Assembly (NCBI RefSeq): GCF_042849255.1
Contig: NZ_AP026866.1
Location: 2,852,001-2,916,000 of the forward strand
DNA length: 64,000 nt
Source: Oceaniferula spumae
GTDB taxonomy: Bacteria > Verrucomicrobiota > Verrucomicrobiia > Verrucomicrobiales > Akkermansiaceae
Reading direction: 5' to 3'
A program made the translations under genes and the position numbers. Below are positions 24,933 through 32,430 of this stretch, piece after piece (within the stretch, counting starts at the first letter, position 1; each line of letters starts with the position of its first letter). The notes beneath the pieces are model-generated. The model made no database searches, had not been told where the DNA came from, and was given only the letters and a program-made list of their open reading frames with translations.

Positions 24933-25009
24933 GTCGGAAACCATTGTGAGCTAAATCCGTTAATGATTGGAAACTGTTTTACATCGCGCGGTTGAGCTCT
25001 ACGTTCGGC
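24894..25009 (+). repeat. attC 44 (class 1a)
   Basis: R'' GCCGAAC, R' GTTCGGC; slightly shortened centre. Confidence 0.91.
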
Positions 25010-25019
25010 AATAATAAGA

Positions 25020-25493
25020 ATGGATAATCCATACTCCACACCTATTTCATCTACACTTAAGGAAGCTGAGTTGCCTCGGAAGCATAGGAGAGACGGAAAG
25101 ATTCTGAGGCTCTGTGTGATTCTTGACGTGCTGATACTCGTTGTTCAAGTCGTTTAAGCCAGTTTGTTGCAGATTGACCAGCCAGATGAGGAGGCACACC
25201 TAACTATTCAAGAGCCAACTATTTGGTTAGTTTTAATCTTGCTGGTAACAACCCTAATATCGTGGATAGGACTCTTACTTTTGAAGCGTTGGGCCGGATT
25301 GCTCTATACGATTTCTTATGTGCTAATGATTTCAAGCTATCTATTTATCCCCTCTGTGAACCAACATCCAGTTGAACTGGTTACAGATTGCTTAAGTCAT
25401 ATTATATCCGCAACAATTGTGATAATGGTATATTTTTCTTACGCGATTAAAACAAATAATACGGCCGAACAAGACGAAGCATCCGACCGTTAA
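25020..25493 (+). pseudogene. Membrane protein gene with in-frame TAA
   Basis: ATG 25,020, at the normal place after the leader, starts MDNPYSTPISS and stops at TAA 25,155-25,157 after 45 codons. The same frame then stays open to 25,493 and encodes further membrane segments (IWLVLILLVTTLISWIGLLLL onward) plus an attC tail (TAEQDEASDR). The full frame reads as one protein of about 157 residues with an NPYxxP-type start and three or four membrane segments, cut by a nonsense codon in the first membrane region. Confidence 0.7.
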
Positions 25494-25580
25494 CCGTCCT
25501 GAGTCCGAGTCCGTTTTTGAGTTAAAACCACGAATAATTCGCGGCTGTTTTACACGCGGCGGTTGTTCTCTACGTTCGGC
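25464..25580 (+). repeat. attC 45 (class 3)
   Basis: R'' GCCGAAC, R' GTTCGGC. Confidence 0.92.
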
Positions 25581-25590
25581 AAGAATAAGA

Positions 25591-25947
25591 ATGAAGACAC
25601 ACAAAAAAGGGTTTTTCTTTTATGCCGGCTTAATCACGTTCGCCTTTGGGATGGCCCGGTTTTATTATCTCGATGTTTCAGCTGATGCCAGAATCACCGA
25701 GAGAGCCAAAGGGATCGAAAGAACGTATATGGACAATAACTCGATAACTGATGATCCAAGGGTTAAAGCAAGTATTACAGTGGGTATGGTAACTCGAATG
25801 GCTATAGATGAAGTGAAGAATATGTTTTGGCCATTTCTGCTGGTTATTAATGGAGCATCATTTTTGTTCATACACGAAAGAAAAAAAGTGGCCGAACAAG
25901 GCGCTTCATCCGACGCGATACCGTCCGTGAGCCAGAAACCATTGTGA
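25591..25947 (+). CDS. Hypothetical membrane protein, attC-encoded tail
   Basis: A 118-residue protein with hydrophobic segments near 8-25 and 79-97 and an intervening soluble loop. The tail VAEQGASSDAIPSVSQKPL is translated from the attC. Confidence 0.73.
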   Translation: MKTHKKGFFFYAGLITFAFGMARFYYLDVSADARITERAKGIERTYMDNNSITDDPRVKASITVGMVTRMAIDEVKNMFWPFLLVINGASFLFIHERKKVAEQGASSDAIPSVSQKPL

Positions 25948-26008
25948 GCTAAGATCGTGAATGGTTGCTAATCTATTTTACACGGCGCGGTTGAGCTCTA
26001 CGTTGGGT
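25891..26008 (+). repeat. attC 46 (class 1a)
   Basis: R'' GCCGAAC, R' GTTGGGT. Confidence 0.92.
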
Positions 26009-26037
26009 AACACAAGAATAAGATACACAAAATTAGC

Positions 26038-26385
26038 ATGAGACTATATTGGATTATAATGGTGTGCATTATCGTGAGCAGTTGCGTTCCATGCCGTTTT
26101 CGCTCCGAAGAATCTATTCGAGATTCACTACTCAAAAAGACACCTATTGGAACCACTCGTGTGGCTGCGGCACCTAAAATTATTGAAATAGCACCGAGAT
26201 CGCATAACCAAAGATACAACGTCGAAGAAAAAGTGCATTCGAAGGATAATGAGATTGGACCAATATTTATGTGCTATTACCTGACTTCGCCACTGACTTC
26301 AATTGGCTATAGAGCCGTCTGGCATTTTGATAAATATAATCGTTTGAGCGATATCAAAGTCGATAGCTTTGCTGATGGTCCTTAA
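26038..26385 (+). CDS. Hypothetical lipoprotein
   Basis: The 115-residue product has a lipoprotein signal (VSSC, Cys16) and a basic region, and ends with a strand pair WHFDKYNRLSDIKVD of the kind seen in small envelope proteins. Function unknown. Confidence 0.74.
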   Translation: MRLYWIIMVCIIVSSCVPCRFRSEESIRDSLLKKTPIGTTRVAAAPKIIEIAPRSHNQRYNVEEKVHSKDNEIGPIFMCYYLTSPLTSIGYRAVWHFDKYNRLSDIKVDSFADGP

Positions 26386-26432
26386 TGATGAGTTGGATCT
26401 TTTTAGCTTGGGAAACCAGAGAAGAATAAGAA

Positions 26433-26550
26433 ACCCAACAAGGCGCTTCATCCGACGCGATACCGTCCGTGAGCCAGAAACCATTGTAAGCTAAGATCGT
26501 GAACGGCAGCGAATCTGGTTTACAGCACGCGGTTGAGCTCTACGTTAAGC
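26433..26550 (+). repeat. attC 47 (class 1a)
   Basis: R'' ACCCAAC, R' GTTAAGC. Confidence 0.91.
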
Positions 26551-26559
26551 AAGAATAAT

Positions 26560-27057
26560 ATGATCACTTGCAGACGTGCAGAACAAGATGATGCCGCCCT
26601 CTTCAGAGAAGTTCGATTGCGGGCGTTGAAGGATAGTCCTGAGGCATTTGGCTCGACATACGAAAATGCATTGGAACGTGATATTGATTCCTGGAGGGAG
26701 CAGATACAATCGACGGTTTCCAGCGTTAATCGAAACACACAATTTGCGTTCGACGGTGAGCTGTGTGTCGGCATTGCCGCATTATACCGCGAAGAAGGAG
26801 CCGACACTGGCGATATTATCATGATGTGGGTATCGCCTGAAGCAAGAGGTTCAGGGGCAGCACCTCTTCTAATTAGCAATCTGATGGATTGGGCCAGTGC
26901 AGTTGGAATGAGTGAGGTGCTACTCAACGTCACCGACAGTAACGAGCGAGCTATACAATTCTACCTCAACTATGGATTTGTAAGCACAGGCGATATAGTA
27001 GATTGCGATGCTTCCCGCTGTTTGAAGGCTATTCGCATGTCGAAGAAAGTCGTCTAA
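26560..27057 (+). CDS. GNAT N-acetyltransferase
   Basis: The 165-residue protein has the GNAT fold pattern. An N-terminal RRAEQDDAALFREVRLRAL helix opens it, followed by strand IIMMWVSPEA (86-95), the acetyl-CoA loop RGSGAA (96-101) with its helix, and late VTDSNERAIQFYLNYGF (about 123-139). The substrate is not predictable. It is the last cassette before the array decays; its start core (TTAAGC) does not match its R'' (GTCTAAC), so one end has been exchanged. Confidence 0.87.
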   Translation: MITCRRAEQDDAALFREVRLRALKDSPEAFGSTYENALERDIDSWREQIQSTVSSVNRNTQFAFDGELCVGIAALYREEGADTGDIIMMWVSPEARGSGAAPLLISNLMDWASAVGMSEVLLNVTDSNERAIQFYLNYGFVSTGDIVDCDASRCLKAIRMSKKVV

Positions 27058-27169
27058 CAAGGCGCTTCACCCGACGCGATACCGTCCGTGAGCCAGAAAC
27101 CATTGTAAGTTAAGATCGTGTATGGTTGCGAATCTGTTTTACTGTGATCGGTAGATCTCTATGTTCCAT
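27052..27169 (+). repeat. attC 48 (class 1a, 3' end degenerate)
   Basis: R'' GTCTAAC and the 5' arm (CTTCACCCGACGCG) are normal, but the 3' arm is eroded (GATCGGTAGATCTCTATG) and R' reads GTTCCAT. Probably the last site with a chance of function. Confidence 0.82.
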
Positions 27170-27230
27170 AAGAACAATATCCAGTGGATATACTAGCCTG
27201 CTCGCTCGTTGTTCTCTACAATTTTCCATC
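27170..27230 (+). repeat. Remnant of a class 3 attC 3' arm
   Basis: CGTTGTTCTCTACAATTTTCC at 27,207 onward resembles the class 3 ending GGTTGTTCTCTACGTTCGGC with the core mutated. The 5' half is missing. Confidence 0.5.
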
Positions 27231-27398
27231 ATGAAGAAAGATAAACAATCCATGACATCAATACCAGGACTCGCATTGCTGGGTTTACTTGCTACAGGAG
27301 TAATTGGAATCTGGCACACTTTTGCCTCGTTCAATGCACTGGGGCTAATTGCAGCGGCGATCAGCTTTGGTATATTAGCCATCGTCTCGTTCATGTAG
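27231..27398 (+). CDS. Hypothetical small membrane protein, 2 TM
   Basis: A 55-residue protein: a polar start (MKKDKQSMTS) and two hydrophobic segments at about 10-30 and 33-54. ATG 27,231 follows the attC remnant, as in the intact cassettes. Confidence 0.65.
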   Translation: MKKDKQSMTSIPGLALLGLLATGVIGIWHTFASFNALGLIAAAISFGILAIVSFM

Positions 27399-27425
27399 AC
27401 TTCTCTGAAGTATTCCCGCCTCACT

Positions 27426-27767
27426 ATGCGTGCCTCTCATCCAATCGTAGCAAAGAATGTTGAAGGGCGGTACTATGTTGATGAATCATGCGTCTATTGC
27501 GAAGCCTGTCTGCGGTATGCTCCGGCTAACTTTGGGTATGATGAGGATCAAAACGTTGCGTTCATTATGAAGCAGCCGAGTTCGCACGAAGAGCACGAAA
27601 GAACCGCGATTGCCATAAGAAGTTGTCCGAATCTATCAATCGGAGACAAGCTGCGTCGCCATGAAGGGGCTATAGATGATCTGGGGATAGGATATGGATC
27701 GACTCCCAAGGGAATGTTTGGGGCTTTGGGGAAAATCGTTGCGAGTTGGCTACGCGAATCAAAATAA
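27426..27767 (+). CDS. Ferredoxin, single [4Fe-4S] cluster
   Basis: A 113-residue protein with the one-cluster pattern CVYCEAC (Cys22, Cys25, Cys28) and a distant Cys-Pro (Cys67). The centre APANFGYDEDQNVAF is typical for Bacillus-type monocluster ferredoxins. A C-terminal extension of about 40 residues has no recognised role. Only 27 bases separate it from the small membrane protein gene upstream, with no attC between them, so the two may form one decayed two-gene cassette. Confidence 0.82.
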   Translation: MRASHPIVAKNVEGRYYVDESCVYCEACLRYAPANFGYDEDQNVAFIMKQPSSHEEHERTAIAIRSCPNLSIGDKLRRHEGAIDDLGIGYGSTPKGMFGALGKIVASWLRESK

Positions 27768-27770
27768 TTC

Positions 27771-27887
27771 GTCAATCGATGCGTTTTCTCAACGCCAACA
27801 ACTCCCCAAGCGCAAAAACTGTTTTGATCTAAAATCTTGAATGAAGCGTATATGTTTTACATCGCGTCGTTGAGCGATACTTTTGGC
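27771..27887 (+). repeat. Degenerate attC
   Basis: Aligned over 117 bp with intact sites: GTTTTACATCGCG, CGTTGAGCGATAC and TTTTGGC correspond to the normal 3' half, while the R'' end (GTCAATCGATGCG) is barely recognisable. Confidence 0.6.
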
Positions 27888-27900
27888 GACTAAAATAATT

Positions 27901-28233
27901 ATGGGCATATTCGGCATTCTAGTTCAGGTGGGCATACTTTGGTTTCTGATTACATTTTACTCTCGATCAACGAATTCATCAGCCACGCTAAGCGAGACAT
28001 GGATTGTTGTGTTGAGTATGCTGGCGATTGGGTTCGTGGCGCGGCTGTTGCTGTCCGGTATTCTAGGGCCTTTTGTGGGAATTTTGCCGATTATCGCGCT
28101 ATACTTCCTGATCGATAAGGTCTGTGGATTACCACAGCGTGCCACTATTAAAATTTGCGTGTACTACGTGTTGATTGTCATTTTGATAGGTGTTGCGAAT
28201 GCTATCCTGATGATACCCGTGGACGCACAGTAA
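27901..28233 (+). CDS. Hypothetical membrane protein
   Basis: A 110-residue, almost wholly hydrophobic protein with segments near 3-23, 34-55, 57-75 and 85-106. A TTG at 27,883 is in frame but lies in the decayed attC; ATG 27,901 is preferred. Confidence 0.72.
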   Translation: MGIFGILVQVGILWFLITFYSRSTNSSATLSETWIVVLSMLAIGFVARLLLSGILGPFVGILPIIALYFLIDKVCGLPQRATIKICVYYVLIVILIGVANAILMIPVDAQ

Positions 28234-28278
28234 GACTAACAAAAGCGATCCTGTGCAATAACAGTTCGTAGTCGTCGG
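28234..28278 (+). repeat. attC remnant (R'' end)
   Basis: GACTAACAAAAGCGATCC after the stop resembles an R'' with the first arm; no 3' half follows. Confidence 0.45.
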
Positions 28279-28359
28279 ATGTGCGGAGGCTTAAGAGGGA
28301 ATGAGGATATCTGTTTCAAAGCTCGCACTATCGATTGCTTACGTCTGTCAGCAAAGAAC

Positions 28360-28776
28360 ATGACAACAAACGAGATAACAGATATACAAATTACCTGTGC
28401 ACCCAGGTTCGACGCCTATAAGTATGAGCGTGTAGTGGACCTATGTGATCCGGGTATATCAGAAGGTGGTTTCGCACGGCATATGGAGAATTTTGAAGAC
28501 AGTCTTTTTCTGTCTGATGATCTGAACATGAACTTCACAATGTTTTTTGCCTTTCAGCGATATTTGTTCAAGTGGGGTGGTGAGTCGTTGCCGAAAGATT
28601 CCAAGGAGCACATTGCGTTCGATTTCCTATTTTTACAACTTTATGATAAGGAAGTTCCATTTGAGTTTGCATACGAAGAATATAATATTCGTTGGTGTAG
28701 GGAACTCAAAGCAAGGTCTGAATTAGCTGCAGCACATGTTCGAAAATCTTTCACACGAAGAGCAGCGGAGAAATAA
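28360..28776 (+). CDS. Hypothetical protein
   Basis: A 138-residue soluble acidic protein, rich in Phe and Tyr and probably helical, with no family recognised. The frame is open from ATG 28,279, but ATG 28,360 (MTTNEITDIQ) gives a more normal N-terminus; the upstream 27 codons overlap sequence derived from an attC. Confidence 0.65.
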   Translation: MTTNEITDIQITCAPRFDAYKYERVVDLCDPGISEGGFARHMENFEDSLFLSDDLNMNFTMFFAFQRYLFKWGGESLPKDSKEHIAFDFLFLQLYDKEVPFEFAYEEYNIRWCRELKARSELAAAHVRKSFTRRAAEK

Positions 28777-28905
28777 TAAAGCGGTGGTACTAGTCGCTTA
28801 ATCCGAAGTTAAGTAGCATAGATACGACAACCATTTTCGAACACGCAGGTAACGCAGTAAAATTTTTCAGCTCTAGATTGAGACCAGCTTTGGCAAGATA
28901 AAGAA
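28777..28905 (+). repeat. attC remnant
   Basis: Only the 3' end is recognisable: GAGACCAGCTTTGGCAAGATAAAG before the next ATG compares with CAGACCTCTACGTTCGGCAAGAATAAG of class 2 sites. Confidence 0.45.
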
Positions 28906-29409
28906 ATGCGTTGGTTAAAACAGCATTGGTTCATGATTTTGATCTACTCAGTATGTGGGGTAAGTCTCTCGATCTATGGGTACAAGAAAACAGCATTTGA
29001 CGGTGTGCAGTCGTGGCCATCTGTTCCTGCTACTCAAGTCGAAGAGGATCAGTTTAGTGGTGAGATCAGAGGCGACTGGTACGATGGTACCAAAACGAGA
29101 GGGGTGAGTTCTACCACGGTTAGCTACCAGTATTGCGTTGAGGGATCTTCATACACTGGGACATTGGCTACGCCAGACGGAGGTGGCCTGCCATTTAATT
29201 TCGACATGGAGTTCCTTGCGAAACCCAACGAAGACGGGTCATACCAAGTAAGAAATAAACCGAGAGAGTGGCGGGCATATTATCACCCAAGTGATCCTTC
29301 ACTGGCTGTGCTTGACCCAGTGCCCTATCGTGGGGTGACCTGCTTGATTGTTGCCTCTGTTATGGGAGTGATTATTATAGCACACCTATACTTCTCGATA
29401 TGGGGCTAA
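28906..29409 (+). CDS. DUF3592-type membrane protein
   Basis: A 167-residue protein with membrane segments near 8-25 and 143-165 around an outer domain. The pattern WPSVPATQVEE, then VSYQYCVEG...YTG and YYHPSDPSLAVLDP, is characteristic of DUF3592 proteins. Function of that family is unknown. The stop lies next to a residual R'' (GGCTAAC). Confidence 0.75.
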   Translation: MRWLKQHWFMILIYSVCGVSLSIYGYKKTAFDGVQSWPSVPATQVEEDQFSGEIRGDWYDGTKTRGVSSTTVSYQYCVEGSSYTGTLATPDGGGLPFNFDMEFLAKPNEDGSYQVRNKPREWRAYYHPSDPSLAVLDPVPYRGVTCLIVASVMGVIIIAHLYFSIWG

Positions 29410-29435
29410 CTAGACAGAATCTGCACTATACCCTT
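29404..29435 (+). repeat. Collapsed attC
   Basis: GGCTAAC is followed directly by TAGACAGAAT, which resembles the start of a cassette (TTAGACAAGAAT). The attC interior of about 100 bp appears to be deleted. Confidence 0.45.
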
Positions 29436-29933
29436 ATGAAAATAATATACGCTATCGTCTTCCTGCTGTCCGTTACGTCTGTTGCTTCTGCCACAAGCTA
29501 TGCATTCACTCTAGAGAACTATTTTGCTCAGAGTGCAATTGTCGCTGAAGTTCAGATAACAGGTTCTAAGAAATACGTGAGTAAATTTCTTGGTCTCGAA
29601 GAGGTAGAAGTGGAGTGCAAGATTCTGAAGTTATACAAAGGGCCCGCTAATTTAAAATCGTTACGCGTTAAATACTATGCGAAGCGTAAGCCTGAGAATA
29701 CACAGGCTCTTGTTTTTATTTTCAGACCATCGACCGGTAATGAGCTTAGGGCGTTTAACGGTGCTAGCGGCGTTGTAGGTGAGAAGGAGACTCAGTTTTC
29801 GTTGAGCTATAAAAAACTCAAAGAAGAGGTAGCGAGGTTTCAAAAGTCTGGGACTGCGAGGCCGATGAAGGGGTTTCCTGAAGGAACATTGAAAGGCGCA
29901 AAGCCTCTGAAAGAGGGAAGCCTGGGCTATTGA
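29436..29933 (+). CDS. Hypothetical secreted protein
   Basis: A 165-residue protein with a signal peptide (hydrophobic 4-16, cleavage plausible after ASA at about 19), a beta-rich domain (SAIVAEVQI, VECKILKLYKGP) and a basic Gly/Lys/Pro-rich end. It is the last + strand gene of the decayed array. Confidence 0.74.
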   Translation: MKIIYAIVFLLSVTSVASATSYAFTLENYFAQSAIVAEVQITGSKKYVSKFLGLEEVEVECKILKLYKGPANLKSLRVKYYAKRKPENTQALVFIFRPSTGNELRAFNGASGVVGEKETQFSLSYKKLKEEVARFQKSGTARPMKGFPEGTLKGAKPLKEGSLGY

Positions 29934-30003
29934 AGGGAAACTCAATCTTTGCGTGTGCCAGTCAATTGCTACTGGCGCAAATACGAAGTTTGTCCTGTCG
30001 CCT

Positions 30004-30031
30004 AGCGCCTCACTATGTGGGGTGCTTTTTT
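30004..30031 (+). terminator. Intrinsic terminator at end of array
   Basis: A 10-bp stem (30,004-30,013 with 30,017-30,026, including two G-T pairs) with loop TAT is followed by six T. It separates the array from the convergent sugar operon. Confidence 0.7.
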
Positions 30032-30056
30032 GTATACAGCCGATAAGGAGTCGAAT

Positions 30057-30752
30057 CTAACTTTGACCGTAGTAGGCATTTTTCCCGTGTTTTCTTTGGT
30101 AATGTTTTTCCAAAATATGACGGGGGATTTCACCGGCATTAGGGTTCAATTGCCAGGTCATCAAAGCCATTTTCGCACACATCTCCAGAGCTATGCTGTT
30201 GTCGACCGCTTTCGCCGCGTTCTTTCCCCATGTAAATGGCGCGTGATGGGTGAGTAGTACTCCGGGAACTTCAAGAGGATCTAACTTGTTGTCGTTAAAA
30301 AGCTCCACGATACTGACACCGGTAGCATGTTCGTAGTCCGAGGCCACCTCATCGACCGTTAATGGGCGTGCGACTGGGACGTCTCCGTAGAAATGATCAG
30401 CATGCGTGGTGCCAAGGCAAGGTAGGGCTACCCCTGCTTGAGAGAAAGCTGTGGCACAGGGACTGTGTGTGTGCACGACTGCCCCAATCTCGGTGAAATT
30501 GCGGTAGAGTTCTAAGTGGGTTTTCGTATCGGAAGAAGGTCGTAAATCGCCCTCGACTACGTTGCCATCGAGATCGACGACCACAAGGTTGTCAGGAGTT
30601 AGAGCATTATAGTCGACTCCACTAGGCTTGATGGCAACAAGACCGCTTTCGCGATCAATGGCGCTGACATTGCCCCAGGTGAGAGTGACTAAACCGGATG
30701 AAACAAGAAGTTGGTTAGCCGAGACGACTTGTTGTTTGAGTCCTTGGTTCAT
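30057..30752 (-). CDS. araD: L-ribulose-5-phosphate 4-epimerase
   Basis: The enzyme converts L-ribulose 5-phosphate to D-xylulose 5-phosphate, using a divalent metal. At 231 residues it equals E. coli AraD. D75, H94, H96 and H170 fall exactly one position before the E. coli D76, H95, H97 and H171 (SSDTKTH, VVHTHS, LTHHAPF). GNVSAID and TTHADHFYGD are also family signatures. It is the last gene of the operon, overlapping araB by 4 bp (ATGA). Confidence 0.95.
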   Translation of the reverse strand: MNQGLKQQVVSANQLLVSSGLVTLTWGNVSAIDRESGLVAIKPSGVDYNALTPDNLVVVDLDGNVVEGDLRPSSDTKTHLELYRNFTEIGAVVHTHSPCATAFSQAGVALPCLGTTHADHFYGDVPVARPLTVDEVASDYEHATGVSIVELFNDNKLDPLEVPGVLLTHHAPFTWGKNAAKAVDNSIALEMCAKMALMTWQLNPNAGEIPRHILEKHYQRKHGKNAYYGQS

Positions 30753-32428
30753 GCTTTTAGTTGTTGTTCCCGGATGTCGATGAGGTCTTTCATGACGTGC
30801 TCGATGCTTCCAGACCAGCCAGTTGTTCCGAAGGCATCGTGCAGAGTTTTGTAAAGCTGATAAAGCTTTTGGTAGACGGCCTGATTTTCGGGGATGGGGT
30901 GATAGACCGTGTCTGTGTAGCTAATAATATTCTGTTGGAGATTCTCGAGCGAGTCATGTCCAGAGGCTACGGCGGCGAGCATGGCGGCTCCAAGAGCACA
31001 TGTTTGTTCGCTGCGGGAGACTTTCATGGGGCGACCTAACACATCGGCGTAGATCTGCATCAGCGTGGCATTTTTGAGCGAGAGTCCGCCGGTATTGACC
31101 ACTTCGGAAATAGAAATACCGTGTTCTTCCATCCTGTTGATGATGGTCAGCGCGCCGAAGGCGGTGGCCTCAATGTAGGCGCGGTAAATTTCGTGGGCCT
31201 TCGTGTGCAATGTCTGACCTAACATCAGTCCGGTTAGGCGGACATCGGTCAGGATCGTGCGATTGCCATTGTTCCAGTCGAGAGCGAGTAGACCACTGGA
31301 ACCTGGCTTCTGATCTCGCATCTGCTGCTCCATGGAAGCGAACTTCTCACCGAGTTCTTGACCGTAGGAATCGGGCACGAGGTTGTTTGCCAGCCAGAGA
31401 AAAATATCTCCTACGGCGGATTGGCCAGCTTCAATGCCGACTTTCCCTGGGACGACGGATGAGGGAACTTGTCCGCACAGTCCAGGAACATCTGCGACGT
31501 CAGAGTCTGCTACGGTGATGTCGCAGGTGGAGGTGCCCAAGACTTTGACGAGAGTTCCTCTTTTTACGCCCGCTCCCACGGCTCCCATGTGGCAGTCGAA
31601 TGCTCCTACGGCAATGGTGATACCTTCGGGTAGACCAAGTTTTTCAGCCCATTCCGAGCACAGAGTTCCCGCTGGGGTGTCGGAGGGGTGGGCCACTGTG
31701 TAGAGTCGGTCGCGTAGCGAAGCTAAGGCTGGATCGAGTTTTGCCAGGAAATCGGCGGAGGGGAGACCGCCCCAATCGTGATTGAATATGGCCTTGTGAC
31801 CTGCCGCGCAAATAGAGCGCTTGAGGGTGTGGGGGTCTGTGTTTCCTGAGAGAACTGCGGGTATCCAATCGCAGTGCTCTACAAAGGAATAGGCGGCCGC
31901 GAAGACTTCAGGGTCGATATTCTTGAGGTGGAGAATTTTCGACCACCACCACTCAGACGAATAGACGCCGCCGCATTTGGCAAGGTATTCTGGGTGGTGC
32001 TTGGCAGCGAGTTCAGTAATTTGTGCAGCCTCAGCGTGCGCAGTGTGGTCCTTCCAGAGCCAGACTTGTGCGTTGAGATTTTTTTTGTTCCCGTCTGTTA
32101 GCCCCAGCGGTGTTCCTGATTGATCGACGGGTATGACCGTGGAACCGGTCGTATCGATACCGATGCCGACGATGGCCGAGGGACTGAATGAGGGATCTGC
32201 TTCTGCCGCTTGTTCGATTGCACCACGAATGATGGTTTCACAACCGTCGAGGTAGTCCTGGGGATTCTGCCGAGCGACGTTAGGGTTGGATGGATCAGTG
32301 AGGATGCCTTGGTCGCCGGACGGGTAGGGGAATACGACGGAGCCGAGTTCGCGTCCGTCTGAGAGGTCGACGATCAGGGAGCGGCAGGAGTTCGTGCCGT
32401 AGTCGAGGCCGATGGCGTAGCTGGGCAT
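30749..32428 (-). CDS. araB: Ribulokinase
   Basis: A 559-residue FGGY-family kinase (E. coli AraB: 566). The N-terminal IGLDYGTNSCRSLIVD is the phosphate-1 region; GAFDCHMGAVGAG and VLGTSTCDI mark the central domain and NTGGLSLKNATLMQIYADVL the C-terminal domain. It phosphorylates L-ribulose (also other ketopentoses in some members). It is two bases downstream of the hydrolase gene and overlaps araD. Confidence 0.94.
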   Translation of the reverse strand: MPSYAIGLDYGTNSCRSLIVDLSDGRELGSVVFPYPSGDQGILTDPSNPNVARQNPQDYLDGCETIIRGAIEQAAEADPSFSPSAIVGIGIDTTGSTVIPVDQSGTPLGLTDGNKKNLNAQVWLWKDHTAHAEAAQITELAAKHHPEYLAKCGGVYSSEWWWSKILHLKNIDPEVFAAAYSFVEHCDWIPAVLSGNTDPHTLKRSICAAGHKAIFNHDWGGLPSADFLAKLDPALASLRDRLYTVAHPSDTPAGTLCSEWAEKLGLPEGITIAVGAFDCHMGAVGAGVKRGTLVKVLGTSTCDITVADSDVADVPGLCGQVPSSVVPGKVGIEAGQSAVGDIFLWLANNLVPDSYGQELGEKFASMEQQMRDQKPGSSGLLALDWNNGNRTILTDVRLTGLMLGQTLHTKAHEIYRAYIEATAFGALTIINRMEEHGISISEVVNTGGLSLKNATLMQIYADVLGRPMKVSRSEQTCALGAAMLAAVASGHDSLENLQQNIISYTDTVYHPIPENQAVYQKLYQLYKTLHDAFGTTGWSGSIEHVMKDLIDIREQQLKA

Positions 32429-32430
32429 GG

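Noticed and set aside
172..27126. Longer N-termini for many cassette genes, starting inside the preceding attC (for example from 172, 3,571, 5,609, 8,809 and 15,973)
   Set aside because: They only translate attC sequence (ARLSSTF and similar). The first ATG after the conserved leader is consistent across cassettes.
1..27169. Regular repeats suggesting a CRISPR array
   Set aside because: The repeats are about 117 bp, imperfectly palindromic and separated by 200-750 bp units that contain genes; they are attC sites.
1..29933. Toxin-antitoxin cassettes, which are common in large integrons
   Set aside because: No two-gene cassette and no RelE, ParE, HigB, MazF or antitoxin motifs were seen.
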